Positions 25,699 through 35,072 of a stretch of DNA of 64,000 nucleotides are shown piece after piece. Under the pieces are notes generated by a model. It made no database searches. It was not told the origin of the DNA and saw only the letters and a program-made list of their open reading frames with translations. The stretch spans positions 1 to 64,000 of the forward strand of contig CAZBST010000012.1 in NCBI GenBank assembly GCA_964494805.1, in the 5' to 3' direction. Position 1 is the stretch's first letter; every line of letters begins with the position of its first letter. The DNA is from CAIYOL01 sp964494805. Its GTDB lineage: Bacteria; Planctomycetota; Phycisphaerae; Sedimentisphaerales; Anaerobacaceae. The position numbers and the translations under genes are program-made.

Positions 25699-26637
25699 AT
25701 GAAGGACATAGATAGGTTCGACAGGCTCACTATAAATTGGAAAGGTGAGAGGGTTTCTATATTTGTGCTGGGCACTGCCCAGTTGGGTATGGATTACGGT
25801 ATTGCCAATGTTTGTGGACAGCCGAACGAAAATTTGGCTTTTGAGATTGTCAAGACAGCATTGGGGTATGGTGTTAACTGTTTTGATACTGCTGCAGCAT
25901 ACGGGAACAGTGAAGTTGTTTTGGGGAGAGCATTAAGAGATTGCGAGGCTGATCCGGATATAAAAATTGTATCCAAGCTTTCACCTGATTTACAGCCGAG
26001 GGACAGCAAAGCTATCAAACAATCAATTGAAACTTCGTGTCAAAATCTCGGCGTAGAGCAGTTATGGTGTTTGATGCTGCATAGGGGTGACTGGTTTGAT
26101 GTCTGGGATGAAGGATTGGGCCGGGTCCTAAGCGATGTCGTGAGAAGTGGGATTGTCAGGTATCTTGGGGTTTCAACTTATTGGCCTGATGAAGCCCGCG
26201 GGGCCTTGGAAAATCCACAGATACAGATTATTCAGGTACCCTGTAATGCGTGGGACCAGAGAATGAAGAGGGCCAGTATCTTTGAGCTTGCCAAAAGCTT
26301 AAACAAACTTTGTTTTGTCCGTAGCATTTATCTGCAGGGATTACTCATAATGTCAGTGGAGGAGGTGAGGAAGAAATTTTCAAAGGCGACAGGAGTTTCG
26401 CAACGATGGCATGAACTTGCTGAGAGTTATAATTTGAAGCCGATAGAATTTGCAATCGGATTTGCAAAATCGCTGCAGCAACCTCTGGTAATAGGTGTAG
26501 ATAATAGTGCCCAGATGATTGAAAACTTCTCGTTGCTCGGGAGTGTTAAGCTGCCCAAAAAGATAATTGAGGATGTGCGGTTGCAGGTAGACGACGAAGA
26601 TATCATTATTCCGACGCGGTGGAATGTTAAAAGGTGA
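25699..26637 (+). CDS. Aldo/keto reductase in the pseudaminic acid cluster
   Basis: The 312-residue protein has the NADPH-dependent aldo/keto reductase barrel: LGTAQLGMDYG at the start, FDTAAAYGNSE with the catalytic Asp and Tyr, VSKLSP with Lys, and MLHRGDW with His. Similar reductases occur in nonulosonic-acid loci of many bacteria, but no fixed step is assigned to them. It may modify a side chain or a branch of the pathway. The SDR gene overlaps its end by 14 bases. Confidence 0.85.
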   Translation: MKDIDRFDRLTINWKGERVSIFVLGTAQLGMDYGIANVCGQPNENLAFEIVKTALGYGVNCFDTAAAYGNSEVVLGRALRDCEADPDIKIVSKLSPDLQPRDSKAIKQSIETSCQNLGVEQLWCLMLHRGDWFDVWDEGLGRVLSDVVRSGIVRYLGVSTYWPDEARGALENPQIQIIQVPCNAWDQRMKRASIFELAKSLNKLCFVRSIYLQGLLIMSVEEVRKKFSKATGVSQRWHELAESYNLKPIEFAIGFAKSLQQPLVIGVDNSAQMIENFSLLGSVKLPKKIIEDVRLQVDDEDIIIPTRWNVKR

Positions 26638-27430
26638 ATTCGTGAAGCAGGAAGGTTTATTTAGTCTGCGTGGAAAAGTGGCGGTCGTAACGGGCGGATA
26701 CGGCCATCTGGGAAAAGGTTTTTGCAAGGGACTGTCAGATGCAGGGGCGAGTGTGGTTGTCGCCGGACCCCACCACAATAAGTTTAAGGATGCGTTCGAG
26801 AGAGAGAATAACCCGAAGATTATATTTGAGCAAATGGATGTTGCTTTTGAAGGGTCCATTAAGGCGGCATTTGAGAAAATTTACAAAAAAACAGGACGTA
26901 TAGATGTTTTGGTAAACAACGCGTTTTATTCGAAAGGTTCAGGCGACCCTGCGGAAATGAGTTCATCGGATTTCGAATGCGGAATTGACGGGACGTTAAA
27001 CAGCGTCTTTCGATGTATAAAATTAGTTGTTCCTTATATGAAACGGATGAAAAAGGGCAGCATAATAAATATCTCATCAATGTATGGCGTTGTTTCGCCG
27101 GATTTTAAAATCTACGAGGGGCATAAGGAGTATTTTAGTCAGCCGAACTATGATGCAGCGAAGGCCGGTGTTATTCAGTTGACGCGATATTACGCCGTGT
27201 ATTTGGCCGGTTACGGCATCAGGGTTAATTGCATTTCCCCCGGTTCGTTTCCCAAACCTGAGGTTATGGAGCAAAAGGAATTTGCGCAACGACTCTTAGC
27301 CAAGGTACCTATGGGTCGATTAGGTAGGCCGGAGGATTTGGAAGGAGCGGCAGTGTTTCTTGCCTCGGACGCTTCATCATATATGACAGGTCAAAATATC
27401 ATTATAGACGGTGGATGGACAGCTTGGTAA
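26624..27430 (+). CDS. Short-chain dehydrogenase/reductase (PtmA-like)
   Basis: This is a classical SDR of 268 residues. TGGYGHLGKG binds the cofactor, NNAF replaces the usual NNAG, Ser is in NISSMYG, and the YxxxK pair is in YDAAKAG. The C-terminal MTGQNIIIDGGW is typical. PtmA-type SDRs accompany flagellin nonulosonate genes in Campylobacter, so a sugar-modifying role is plausible. The start is nested in the aldo/keto reductase gene and its stop overlaps the cytidylyltransferase. Confidence 0.85.
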   Translation: MLKGEFVKQEGLFSLRGKVAVVTGGYGHLGKGFCKGLSDAGASVVVAGPHHNKFKDAFERENNPKIIFEQMDVAFEGSIKAAFEKIYKKTGRIDVLVNNAFYSKGSGDPAEMSSSDFECGIDGTLNSVFRCIKLVVPYMKRMKKGSIINISSMYGVVSPDFKIYEGHKEYFSQPNYDAAKAGVIQLTRYYAVYLAGYGIRVNCISPGSFPKPEVMEQKEFAQRLLAKVPMGRLGRPEDLEGAAVFLASDASSYMTGQNIIIDGGWTAW

Positions 27431-28272
27431 AGCAGAACAGGACAAAAAAGGTTGGTGCTGTTATTCAGGCCCGGGTATCATCATCGAGGTTGCCTGGCAA
27501 GGTTTTGCTTGCGCTGCCGTGCGGCAGCGGGGTTTCGGTGTGTGAACATATTATTAGAAGACTGAAGAAGGTAAAAAGCGTTGATGCGATTATCGTTGCG
27601 ACAACTTCCAATCCGAGTGATGACAAAGTTGTAGATGTAGCCAGTTCTGAGGGGGTAGAACATTACCGTGGGGCAGAGGAAGACGTTTTAGCTCGCTTTT
27701 TTGATGCTGTGAAAAAATATCAACTTGATGAGATTGTAAGGGTGACAGGTGACAATCCTTGTATAGATTATGCACTGGTTGAACAGGTGGTTCAGGCGCA
27801 TTTGCAGGAGGACAACGATTATACGGTTACCCGGCAGTATCCCACTGGAATCAATGTAGAGGTATTGTCATCCAGAGCGTTGAGGGTCGTTTATGAGAAT
27901 GCAAAGCAGCCGGAAGAGCGAGAGCATCTGACATTATATATAGAAACGCATCCAGAGGCATTTAAGGTTTCTGAAAAGAAAGCACCAAACAATTACAAGC
28001 GCCCTGATATACGAGTAACATTGGACACAGAAGAAGATTACGCTTTGCTGAATTGTATATTCGAGTTTCTGTATGAGAAAGACAACTATTTTGGAATTGA
28101 CGAGCTTGTTTCGCTTTATCAACAGAAGCCATGGTTAGCCATTATTAATAATAAGGTGGGGCAGAAAAAGGTATTCAAGACACTCGAAGATGAGCTCGCA
28201 GAAGCTGTTCGTTTGCTGGATTTGCAGGACCTTAAGAGAGCAAAAAAGTTTTTGACAAGTTATCTGGGATGA
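27415..28272 (+). CDS. SpsF-type cytidylyltransferase (probable CMP-pseudaminate synthetase)
   Basis: The CTP-binding motif reads IQARVSSSRLPGKVL, the SpsF form and not the PARGGSKRIP form of PseF/NeuA. VTGDNPCIDYALVE carries the metal-binding Asp. The last 60 residues are a helical tail (VFKTLEDELAEAVRLLD). By position between the SDR and pseG it should supply the CMP-activating step that PseF performs elsewhere. The activity is inferred from context. The start overlaps the SDR by 16 bases and the stop overlaps pseG by 4. Confidence 0.8.
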   Translation: MDSLVKQNRTKKVGAVIQARVSSSRLPGKVLLALPCGSGVSVCEHIIRRLKKVKSVDAIIVATTSNPSDDKVVDVASSEGVEHYRGAEEDVLARFFDAVKKYQLDEIVRVTGDNPCIDYALVEQVVQAHLQEDNDYTVTRQYPTGINVEVLSSRALRVVYENAKQPEEREHLTLYIETHPEAFKVSEKKAPNNYKRPDIRVTLDTEEDYALLNCIFEFLYEKDNYFGIDELVSLYQQKPWLAIINNKVGQKKVFKTLEDELAEAVRLLDLQDLKRAKKFLTSYLG

Positions 28273-29744
28273 ATGTTTGCATACTAACCGAAGGCGGTAA
28301 AAATATAGGCTTTGGGCATATTACCAGATGCACGGCCATATACCAGGCGCTTCAGGAAAGAGCAGTTCAGCCGACGTTTATAATCAACTGTGATGAATCA
28401 GTCCGGCAGCAATTCAAAGGCGGCGTCAGCAGCATTAGTTTCAACTGGCTGAACGATATCGAGCGGCTCTTTTTGTGCATAAGAGATGCAGATATTGTCT
28501 TTGTTGACTCATATCTTGCAGATTATGACTTATATGAAAAGATTTCGAGTGTCGCAAAGACAGGTGTTTACTTTGATGATGATATAAGGATTGAGTATCC
28601 AACAGGTTTTGTGGTCAATGGTGTTGTTTTTGCCGAACGGATGCCATATCCGGAAAGAAGCGATATCAGGTATCTTTTAGGCACTTGGTACACACCTCTT
28701 AAAAAAGAGTTCTGGGATGTGCCGGAAAAACCCATACGCCCTATTCTTGAAACTGCGATGATAACGTTTGGTGGGGCAGATATATGCAACCTTACTCCAA
28801 AAGTTTTGGAGTTGCTGCAGGATGCTTACCCGCGGCTGTCCAAAAAGGTAATTGTGGGAAGCGGCTTTCAGAACACAGTTGAGATAGAAAGGCTCAAAGA
28901 CAAAAGGACCGAATTGATATACTGCCCTGATGCCGCTGAAATGAAAAAAGTTATGCTCGAATCCGATATTGCGATATCCGCCGGCGGACAGACATTATAT
29001 GAGCTGGCGCGAGTAGGGGTTCCCACTATTGTAGTAGCTGTTGCTGATAATCAGTCGGTCAATATTCGCGGCTGGCAGGAGGCGGGATTTGCTGAGTATG
29101 CCGGAGATGGAGCAAACGGAAAGCTGCCGGAAAAGATAAACCAGAAAATAGAACTGTTGAAAGACAACAACACGAGAGAGTGCAAAAGTAAACTCGGCAG
29201 GAAGAACATTGACGGCGCCGGCAGCACGAGGATAGTCAAGGAGGTGCTATCTGATTTATATAAGAGGCAGCTTGTTTTAAGGAAAGCAACAGCAGCCGAT
29301 GCTGAGGATTTATTTAATTTGGCAAATGAGGACACTGTAAGGCAAAATTCATTTTCACAGGGCAAAATAAAGTGGGAAGAGCACACACGATGGTTAGATG
29401 AAAAACTTGGCAACGGCAATTGCTTATTTTTAATTGTTGATTATTTGGGCAAGTTTGCCAGCCAGGTACGTTTTGATGTGATTCCGCTGCAAAGTGAGGC
29501 AGTGATAAATATCAGTTTATGCAAGAGTATCCGAGGCCTGGGTTTGTCAGCCTTTATTATAAACAAGGCGATAAAAGAATTTCTGGAAGTGCGCAGTGAT
29601 GTAAGACTGATTAAAGCTTATGTCAAAGATGGCAATATTGCCTCAGCAAAGACCTTTGGAAAGGCCGGTTTTGGGTTTTTAGGGAATACAATGTTTAAGG
29701 GGTGTAAGGCGGGGGTTTATGGAAGAGGTGTTGGTAATGGGTGA
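28269..29744 (+). CDS. pseG: PseG-PseH fusion: UDP-sugar hydrolase plus GNAT acetyltransferase
   Basis: Residues about 1-330 match PseG, a GT-B-fold hydrolase that releases UDP: GFGHITRCTAIYQAL at the start, FDDDIRIEYP, and SAGGQTLYELARVGVPT near 240. From about residue 334 a GNAT domain begins (LVLRKATAADAEDL), with the acetyl-CoA region at SIRGLGLSAF. This matches PseH, which acetylates the 4-amino group. The two steps act in the order PseH then PseG, so fusing them may channel the intermediate. The start is an ATGA overlap. Confidence 0.9.
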   Translation: MNVCILTEGGKNIGFGHITRCTAIYQALQERAVQPTFIINCDESVRQQFKGGVSSISFNWLNDIERLFLCIRDADIVFVDSYLADYDLYEKISSVAKTGVYFDDDIRIEYPTGFVVNGVVFAERMPYPERSDIRYLLGTWYTPLKKEFWDVPEKPIRPILETAMITFGGADICNLTPKVLELLQDAYPRLSKKVIVGSGFQNTVEIERLKDKRTELIYCPDAAEMKKVMLESDIAISAGGQTLYELARVGVPTIVVAVADNQSVNIRGWQEAGFAEYAGDGANGKLPEKINQKIELLKDNNTRECKSKLGRKNIDGAGSTRIVKEVLSDLYKRQLVLRKATAADAEDLFNLANEDTVRQNSFSQGKIKWEEHTRWLDEKLGNGNCLFLIVDYLGKFASQVRFDVIPLQSEAVINISLCKSIRGLGLSAFIINKAIKEFLEVRSDVRLIKAYVKDGNIASAKTFGKAGFGFLGNTMFKGCKAGVYGRGVGNG

Positions 29745-30792
29745 CAGCGCCACTTTCAACTTGGTAGAGAGAATAAAAGATTCGGTTTTTGTAGTTGCGG
29801 AGGTCTCGGCGAATCACGACCGACAGTTTGACTTGGCAGTGAAGTTGATAGAGACGGCTAAAGAATGCGGTGCTGATGCGATAAAGTTCCAGGCTTACAC
29901 ACCAGACACTTTGACTATAAACGTCGACAATAAGTATTTTCAAATCAAGCATCCCCAGTGGGGCGGCCAAAGCTTGTACGAATTTTACCAAAAAGCTTTC
30001 ACCCCGTGGGAGTGGTTTAAGCAGTTAAAAAAAACCGCTGATGATATCGGGATAACCTTTCTTTGCACAGCGTTTGACAAGACCAGTGTCGACCTGCTTG
30101 AGGAGCTGGATATTTGCGCTCATAAGATATCGTCGTTTGAACTGGTGGATTTGGCTTTGATAGGGTATGTCGCGAGGACGAAAAAGCCGTTGGTACTTTC
30201 GACGGGCATGGCTGAAATCGCTGAAATTCGTGAAGCAGTTGATACCGCCAGAGAAGCCGGGGCAAAAGAGATTGTCTTATTGAAGTGTGTATCGAGCTAT
30301 CCAGCCAATCCCGAAGAGATGAATTTGAGAACAATTCCACATATGCAGGAGCTTTTCGGCTGTCCGGTTGGCATTTCCGACCACAGTTTGGGGATTGGAG
30401 CTTCTATTTGTGCAGTGGCTTTGGGCGCAAATGTTGTTGAAAAACATTTTACCTTGTCAAGAGAGATTAAAACACCCGATAGTTTCTTTTCAATAGAGCC
30501 GGAAGAATTAAAAGAGCTGGTGACAAATATAAGGATTGCAGAGAAGGCCTTAGGCAAGGTTTATTATGGACTAACTGAAGAAGAGAACAAAAGCAAGGTT
30601 TTCAGACGTTCTTTGTTTGCAGTCGAAGATATTAAAAAAGGAGAAGTTTTTTCTCAGAAAAACATAAGGTCTATCAGGCCAGCAGACGGCCTTGAACCAA
30701 AATGGCTAAGCGCAATTTTAGGTCGAAAGGCAAAAGTAAATATAAAAAGTGGAACTCCGCTGAGCTGGGGCCTGATTGAAGCTGCACAGTAA
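29737..30792 (+). CDS. pseI: Pseudaminic acid synthase (NeuB family with SAF domain)
   Basis: This condenses the 6-deoxy-diacetamido hexose with phosphoenolpyruvate to give pseudaminic acid. The barrel begins AEVSANHDRQFDLA with KFQAYTPDT. KISSFELVDLALI, STGMAEIAEI and GISDHSLG follow. The C-terminal SAF domain covers about 290-350 (RRSLFAVEDIKKGEV). I favour ATG 29737, which has AGAGGTG upstream and overlaps pseG by 8 bases; an ATG 18 bases earlier is in frame. Confidence 0.92.
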   Translation: MGDSATFNLVERIKDSVFVVAEVSANHDRQFDLAVKLIETAKECGADAIKFQAYTPDTLTINVDNKYFQIKHPQWGGQSLYEFYQKAFTPWEWFKQLKKTADDIGITFLCTAFDKTSVDLLEELDICAHKISSFELVDLALIGYVARTKKPLVLSTGMAEIAEIREAVDTAREAGAKEIVLLKCVSSYPANPEEMNLRTIPHMQELFGCPVGISDHSLGIGASICAVALGANVVEKHFTLSREIKTPDSFFSIEPEELKELVTNIRIAEKALGKVYYGLTEEENKSKVFRRSLFAVEDIKKGEVFSQKNIRSIRPADGLEPKWLSAILGRKAKVNIKSGTPLSWGLIEAAQ

Positions 30793-30814
30793 GGCAGTAA
30801 AAACAAAGGCGTTT

Positions 30815-32005
30815 ATGAATAAAAAAAGCATTTGTTTTATATGCTGGGGCAAGACTGCCGAGTTGCTTGTAAATCGTGATGGTTCTCTTTGTGAATATTT
30901 TGCTGAGGTATTTGACGACCTGATTTTACTGGATGTCAGTAACGTATTCACAACGGCATTAGTACACGGCAGGTCTAGCAGAGGCAGTTTAGACAGGCTG
31001 CCGTCGAAATTCAGGATTGTTTCTCCGGGAAGTTTTTCAGAATGCAAAAATTTTTTGAAGTCTCAGCCTATGATTGTAATACATTACTTTTCTCAAAGAT
31101 GGTATGACTGGTGGCTTTATTATTATTTACGGAAGTACTCAATTCCCCTTATATACGCCCAAACATTGTCGATAATACTGAGTTTTAAGCCTCGTGACTT
31201 ACAAAGGCAGTCGCTTTCTGTTATTGCCTCGAGAAAGCTGAATACCATAGTTGACCGTATTTTCAGGGCCCTTGTTTTATGTGGTTTCTTTTCGAAGGTA
31301 GATACTTATTTTCTTTCCAATAAAGCAAAAGCTGAAGCCAAGAAAAACGACCGCCGTTTCAATGAAATAGTTTTAACTAACAGTAGTTTTTATGATAGTA
31401 TGCTGTTCAATAGCTATAGGGTCTTGAACGACTATGTGGTTTTCGTTGATTCTATTGTACCGTATGCTACGGACCAGATACATCATGGGTACAAACCTAC
31501 CGACAGGGAACCGTATTTCAAGAATTTAAACAGGGTTCTGAGTGTGATAGAATCGACGCTCGGCAAGGAAGTGGTAATCTGTTTACATCCGAGCTATGAT
31601 GAAGACAATATAAGCAGAGATTTCGGGAGGCGGAAAGCCGTCAAATACAGGACAGATGAGTTTATTGCAAAGGCGGAACTGGTACTTTTCCACGACAGTA
31701 GCGCCGTTAATAGCGCTGTTGTTTATGGCAAAAAGGTTGTCCAGCTGACTGGAAGTCAATTTAATGATTTTGTCCGGAATAACTGTGAAGTTTTTCAGCA
31801 GGTTTTTTCGTTTACGACTATAGACATATATGAGGCCACAGATGACCAAATCAGAGAAGCTGCCCGTTCGCCTAGGCTCGATGGAGAAAAGTATGAAACT
31901 TTTCTGTCCAATTTTGTGGTAGCTTCGGGCCAAAAAGGCCTTTCTTCCTGTGAACAAATAGCAGAGCATATAAGCCATAAATATGGAATAGAAAGAAGAA
32001 AGTGA
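30815..32005 (+). CDS. Putative glycosyltransferase, candidate nonulosonate (pseudaminic acid) transferase
   Basis: No family is clear from the whole 396-residue sequence. Two motifs resemble bacterial sialyltransferase-type GT-B folds: an HP motif in VICLHPSYDED and a paired Ser in LFHDSSAVNSA, followed by YGKKVV. An acidic-Gly counterpart of the third sialyltransferase motif is not obvious (FVDSIVPY is the nearest). It follows pseI directly, which is where a transferase using CMP-pseudaminate would be expected. The start at 30815 (MNKKSICFICW) is preferred over one inside pseI. Function is inference from position and two short motifs. Confidence 0.55.
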   Translation: MNKKSICFICWGKTAELLVNRDGSLCEYFAEVFDDLILLDVSNVFTTALVHGRSSRGSLDRLPSKFRIVSPGSFSECKNFLKSQPMIVIHYFSQRWYDWWLYYYLRKYSIPLIYAQTLSIILSFKPRDLQRQSLSVIASRKLNTIVDRIFRALVLCGFFSKVDTYFLSNKAKAEAKKNDRRFNEIVLTNSSFYDSMLFNSYRVLNDYVVFVDSIVPYATDQIHHGYKPTDREPYFKNLNRVLSVIESTLGKEVVICLHPSYDEDNISRDFGRRKAVKYRTDEFIAKAELVLFHDSSAVNSAVVYGKKVVQLTGSQFNDFVRNNCEVFQQVFSFTTIDIYEATDDQIREAARSPRLDGEKYETFLSNFVVASGQKGLSSCEQIAEHISHKYGIERRK

Positions 32006-32030
32006 AACTTTTTATACAGAGGATTGAGAA

Positions 32031-34124
32031 ATGATTGTTTTTCTGGCAGATTTACAGAACTCCTACTATCGTTATTTGCGAAATTCCGTGCCGATTGGTG
32101 TGGGGTATGTCGCTGCGTATTTAAAGAAGCGATTTGGAAAGGATGTTGAAGTCCATCTATTCCGCCGGTTTGAAGAAATATACGAAGCGCTCAGGGACAA
32201 AACTCCACACATTGCTGCTTTTGGTTCCTACTGCTGGAATACTATGCTTACTCTTAACACAGCCAAATATGTCCGCAGCTGTTGTCCTGATACGGTGATT
32301 GCGATTGGGGGGCCAGATGCCTCGCCTTTTCCAGGTATGTTAGACAAAGATTTGCGGGTGAATCGACATGTTGATTTTTATCTGCCGAATGAAGGTGAGA
32401 TGCCCGCTGCGAACCTGACGGAAACGTTTTTAGGTCTCGGTGATTCCGAAAAAGTACGGCGAACTATAATCAGGGGTTGTATTTCACTTAATCCTGGCAC
32501 GTCCGAGGTGCAGGGTGAAGCGATAGACCGTTTTGAGGGTGATATCAATGAAATTCCATCTCCTTATTTTGATGGTTTGATGGACCGTTTTTTAAGTGAT
32601 ATTGACTATATGCCAAGTATACAGATTACACGAGGCTGTCCATATCGATGTACATTCTGTGTGTCCGGCAAGAAGAACTGGTGCAAACTAAATACGTTCG
32701 ACGTAGAGCGCGTTAAGGCGGAGATTGACTATGTAGCCGCCCAGACGAAAAATTCCTTTATGAGGTTTGCTGATGAGAACTTAGGCCTTCTGCCAAGTCA
32801 TCTGGAAATTATCGAATACCTGATGAAAAAGAAAGCAGAAACCGGCTTTCCCCAGAGCGGTTCGATTTATACAGATAAACACCCAACGGAGCGGGTGAAG
32901 AAAATTGTATGGCTAATGAGGGAGATTATACCACTTTGTGTCAGCTATCAATCGTTGACGCCGAAGGTACTTAAGAACATAAAGCGGGTCAATCTTAGCG
33001 AACAGGAGGTGCTGGATGTTATCAGTTTTGCACGTCAGAACAATTTAATTCTTGTGAGCGAGTTGATATTTATGCTTCCCGGCGAAACTGTGGAGACGTT
33101 TCTGGCTTCTGTCCAAAAGCTGATAGACCTTAGATTTGAGAGTATGGAAATTCAACCGTTGCAGATTCTAAAAGGTACTGAGATGGATACCCCGCAGGAC
33201 CGTGCCAAATATGGCGTTAAAACGATGTTTGCTATGGCTGAAAAGGGCTATACCAAACACCCTGCATTGGAAAATATCGAAGTAGACGAATGGGTCGTAG
33301 CCAATAACACTATTTCCAAGGAGGAACATTTCAAAACTCTGCGATTTATTTATCTTCTTGATTTTGCCCATTATCGAAGCTATCTAAAAGAATTTTTGTT
33401 CTTTCTTGAATGTTACGATGTTCGTACCACCGACCTTCTTATGCGGATTGTTGACAGCCCCGACATCTGCCCGATACTCTCGTCGACTGCAGCGAAGTAT
33501 GAAGTGGGAATACGGGAATTCCTTCATGAGACCCCCGAGCAGGTTGTGGATTATGTGCAAAAGAAAATAACCAACGGTGAAGAAGTATTGGGTTTTTATG
33601 ACCTCAGAAGAAAGATAATGATAGAGCTTCTGATGGCCGACAAATTCGCCGATGTAATCGATGAAGTGGCTGCTATTGGCACAATGATTTGCAAAGAACA
33701 ATCGGGCAGCCTGCCTGAAGGTTTCGAAGAGGAGTTGGCGGTAATCAAGGAAATAATATTCAATTCATTTATTCCCGTACATCGCAGGGTGCAGCGTGAG
33801 GTAGTTATCGAAAGCCCATTCGATGTTCGCAGATGGATTGCGGATAATTACAGCAAAAAGTTATCTGCTTATAGGCTCAAAGTGCCTGTCAAATTGGTCT
33901 TAAAGATACGCGGGTATAGTTTTTATGAAGATATATGGGCGATGCAGGAGACTAATCTTACCAAATATCGAAAGGCCTTTCGTATATTTACGTCAGCCAA
34001 TCGTCGGCGAGCTTTGGTGACACCGTCGGATTCAGAACTACAGCAAGCCAAATCGACCAAAGATATAGTAGAAATTGACAAGCCGAAAAAAAGCAATGCA
34101 TCACTTGGTTCTATACACAAATAA
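32031..34124 (+). CDS. B12-binding-domain radical SAM protein
   Basis: The 697-residue protein has an N-terminal B12-binding-like Rossmann fold (about 1-140, with AIGGPDASPFP), then a radical SAM core whose 4Fe-4S motif is RGCPYRCTFC (CxxxCxxC) near residue 205. The B12 domain lacks an obvious DxHxxG, so cobalamin may bind base-off differently or not at all. A long helical C-terminal part (about 430-697) has no recognised domain. Such class B-like enzymes methylate or rearrange unreactive carbons. Here it opens a run of four radical SAM genes in a glycan locus. AGAGGA lies before the ATG. Confidence 0.85.
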   Translation: MIVFLADLQNSYYRYLRNSVPIGVGYVAAYLKKRFGKDVEVHLFRRFEEIYEALRDKTPHIAAFGSYCWNTMLTLNTAKYVRSCCPDTVIAIGGPDASPFPGMLDKDLRVNRHVDFYLPNEGEMPAANLTETFLGLGDSEKVRRTIIRGCISLNPGTSEVQGEAIDRFEGDINEIPSPYFDGLMDRFLSDIDYMPSIQITRGCPYRCTFCVSGKKNWCKLNTFDVERVKAEIDYVAAQTKNSFMRFADENLGLLPSHLEIIEYLMKKKAETGFPQSGSIYTDKHPTERVKKIVWLMREIIPLCVSYQSLTPKVLKNIKRVNLSEQEVLDVISFARQNNLILVSELIFMLPGETVETFLASVQKLIDLRFESMEIQPLQILKGTEMDTPQDRAKYGVKTMFAMAEKGYTKHPALENIEVDEWVVANNTISKEEHFKTLRFIYLLDFAHYRSYLKEFLFFLECYDVRTTDLLMRIVDSPDICPILSSTAAKYEVGIREFLHETPEQVVDYVQKKITNGEEVLGFYDLRRKIMIELLMADKFADVIDEVAAIGTMICKEQSGSLPEGFEEELAVIKEIIFNSFIPVHRRVQREVVIESPFDVRRWIADNYSKKLSAYRLKVPVKLVLKIRGYSFYEDIWAMQETNLTKYRKAFRIFTSANRRRALVTPSDSELQQAKSTKDIVEIDKPKKSNASLGSIHK

Positions 34125-34169
34125 CGAGTCATTTAAGTTGGAGACGTGGCATCGTAAAAGAAGGATGAT

Positions 34170-35063
34170 ATGAAGTTTTTTGATAAAAATATCGTAGTTA
34201 CGCGAGATATTTATGACACTCATATACTGGATAAGTCGAATTGGTTCGGCGATGTGCCGCCATTTACGAATTTGGAAATAAATATCTGCGGCATTTGCAA
34301 CAGGAAATGTTTTTTCTGCCCGAAAGCCAACCGTAAGCTGTTTCCCAACAAGAGAGAGTATATGTCTTTGGAGTTTTATGAAGCCCTTTTGAAAGATTTA
34401 GCCGGTGTCAATTTTAAGGGCCGGCTGTCGTTCTGTGGATTAAGTGAGCCGCTTATACACAAAAAGCTGCTGGATTTGGTGAAGATGACCAAGCGGTATT
34501 GTCCCGATTGTTTTCTGGATATCCTGACTAACGGCGATTTTTCAACGGTCGAAAATACCAGAGCGTTGTTTGAAGCCGGTCTGGACAATATGAAAGTGAG
34601 TATGTACGATGGCCCTGAACAGATTCCTCATTTCAAAAAGATACAACAAGAGTGCGGGCTTTCTGATGAGCAGTTTGTTATCAGAGAACGTTACCTGTCA
34701 GCCGACCAAAATTTCGGCCTGACTATAAATAACAGAGGCGGCTCGGTTAATCTCCAACAGTATAATATTGTGCCGTTGAAAGAGCCGCTTAAGCGAAGCT
34801 GCTACTACCCGTTTCACAAGCTGATAATTGATTATGATGGGGATGTTATGATTTGTCCTTGTGATTGGGAGAAGAAACTGGTCGTAGGAAATCTGCACAG
34901 GAATAACATCTTCGAACTGTGGAATTCGGACATAATGAAACAGGTGCGGCTGCGGCTTATTAACGAGGACCGAAGCAAGCCGCCCTGCACACAATGCGAC
35001 ATCGACGGGACATTGTATGCGAAGTTGCATTTTGAGGCGTGGAAAAAGTATTACGGGGTGTGA
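34170..35063 (+). CDS. Radical SAM/SPASM protein A
   Basis: The 297-residue enzyme has the radical SAM motif CNRKCFFC near residue 42 and a C-terminal SPASM-like Cys set (CYYPF, CPCDW, CTQCDIDG) for auxiliary Fe-S clusters. It shares its middle section with the protein at 37146: SMYDGP, LSxEQxVxR, and a Thr/Asn-Arg-Gly stretch. That identifies a pair of paralogues. SPASM enzymes modify peptides or sugars by radical chemistry; the substrate here is unknown. AAGGATGAT is a good ribosome-binding site. Confidence 0.85.
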   Translation: MKFFDKNIVVTRDIYDTHILDKSNWFGDVPPFTNLEINICGICNRKCFFCPKANRKLFPNKREYMSLEFYEALLKDLAGVNFKGRLSFCGLSEPLIHKKLLDLVKMTKRYCPDCFLDILTNGDFSTVENTRALFEAGLDNMKVSMYDGPEQIPHFKKIQQECGLSDEQFVIRERYLSADQNFGLTINNRGGSVNLQQYNIVPLKEPLKRSCYYPFHKLIIDYDGDVMICPCDWEKKLVVGNLHRNNIFELWNSDIMKQVRLRLINEDRSKPPCTQCDIDGTLYAKLHFEAWKKYYGV

Positions 35064-35072
35064 GTTACAAAA

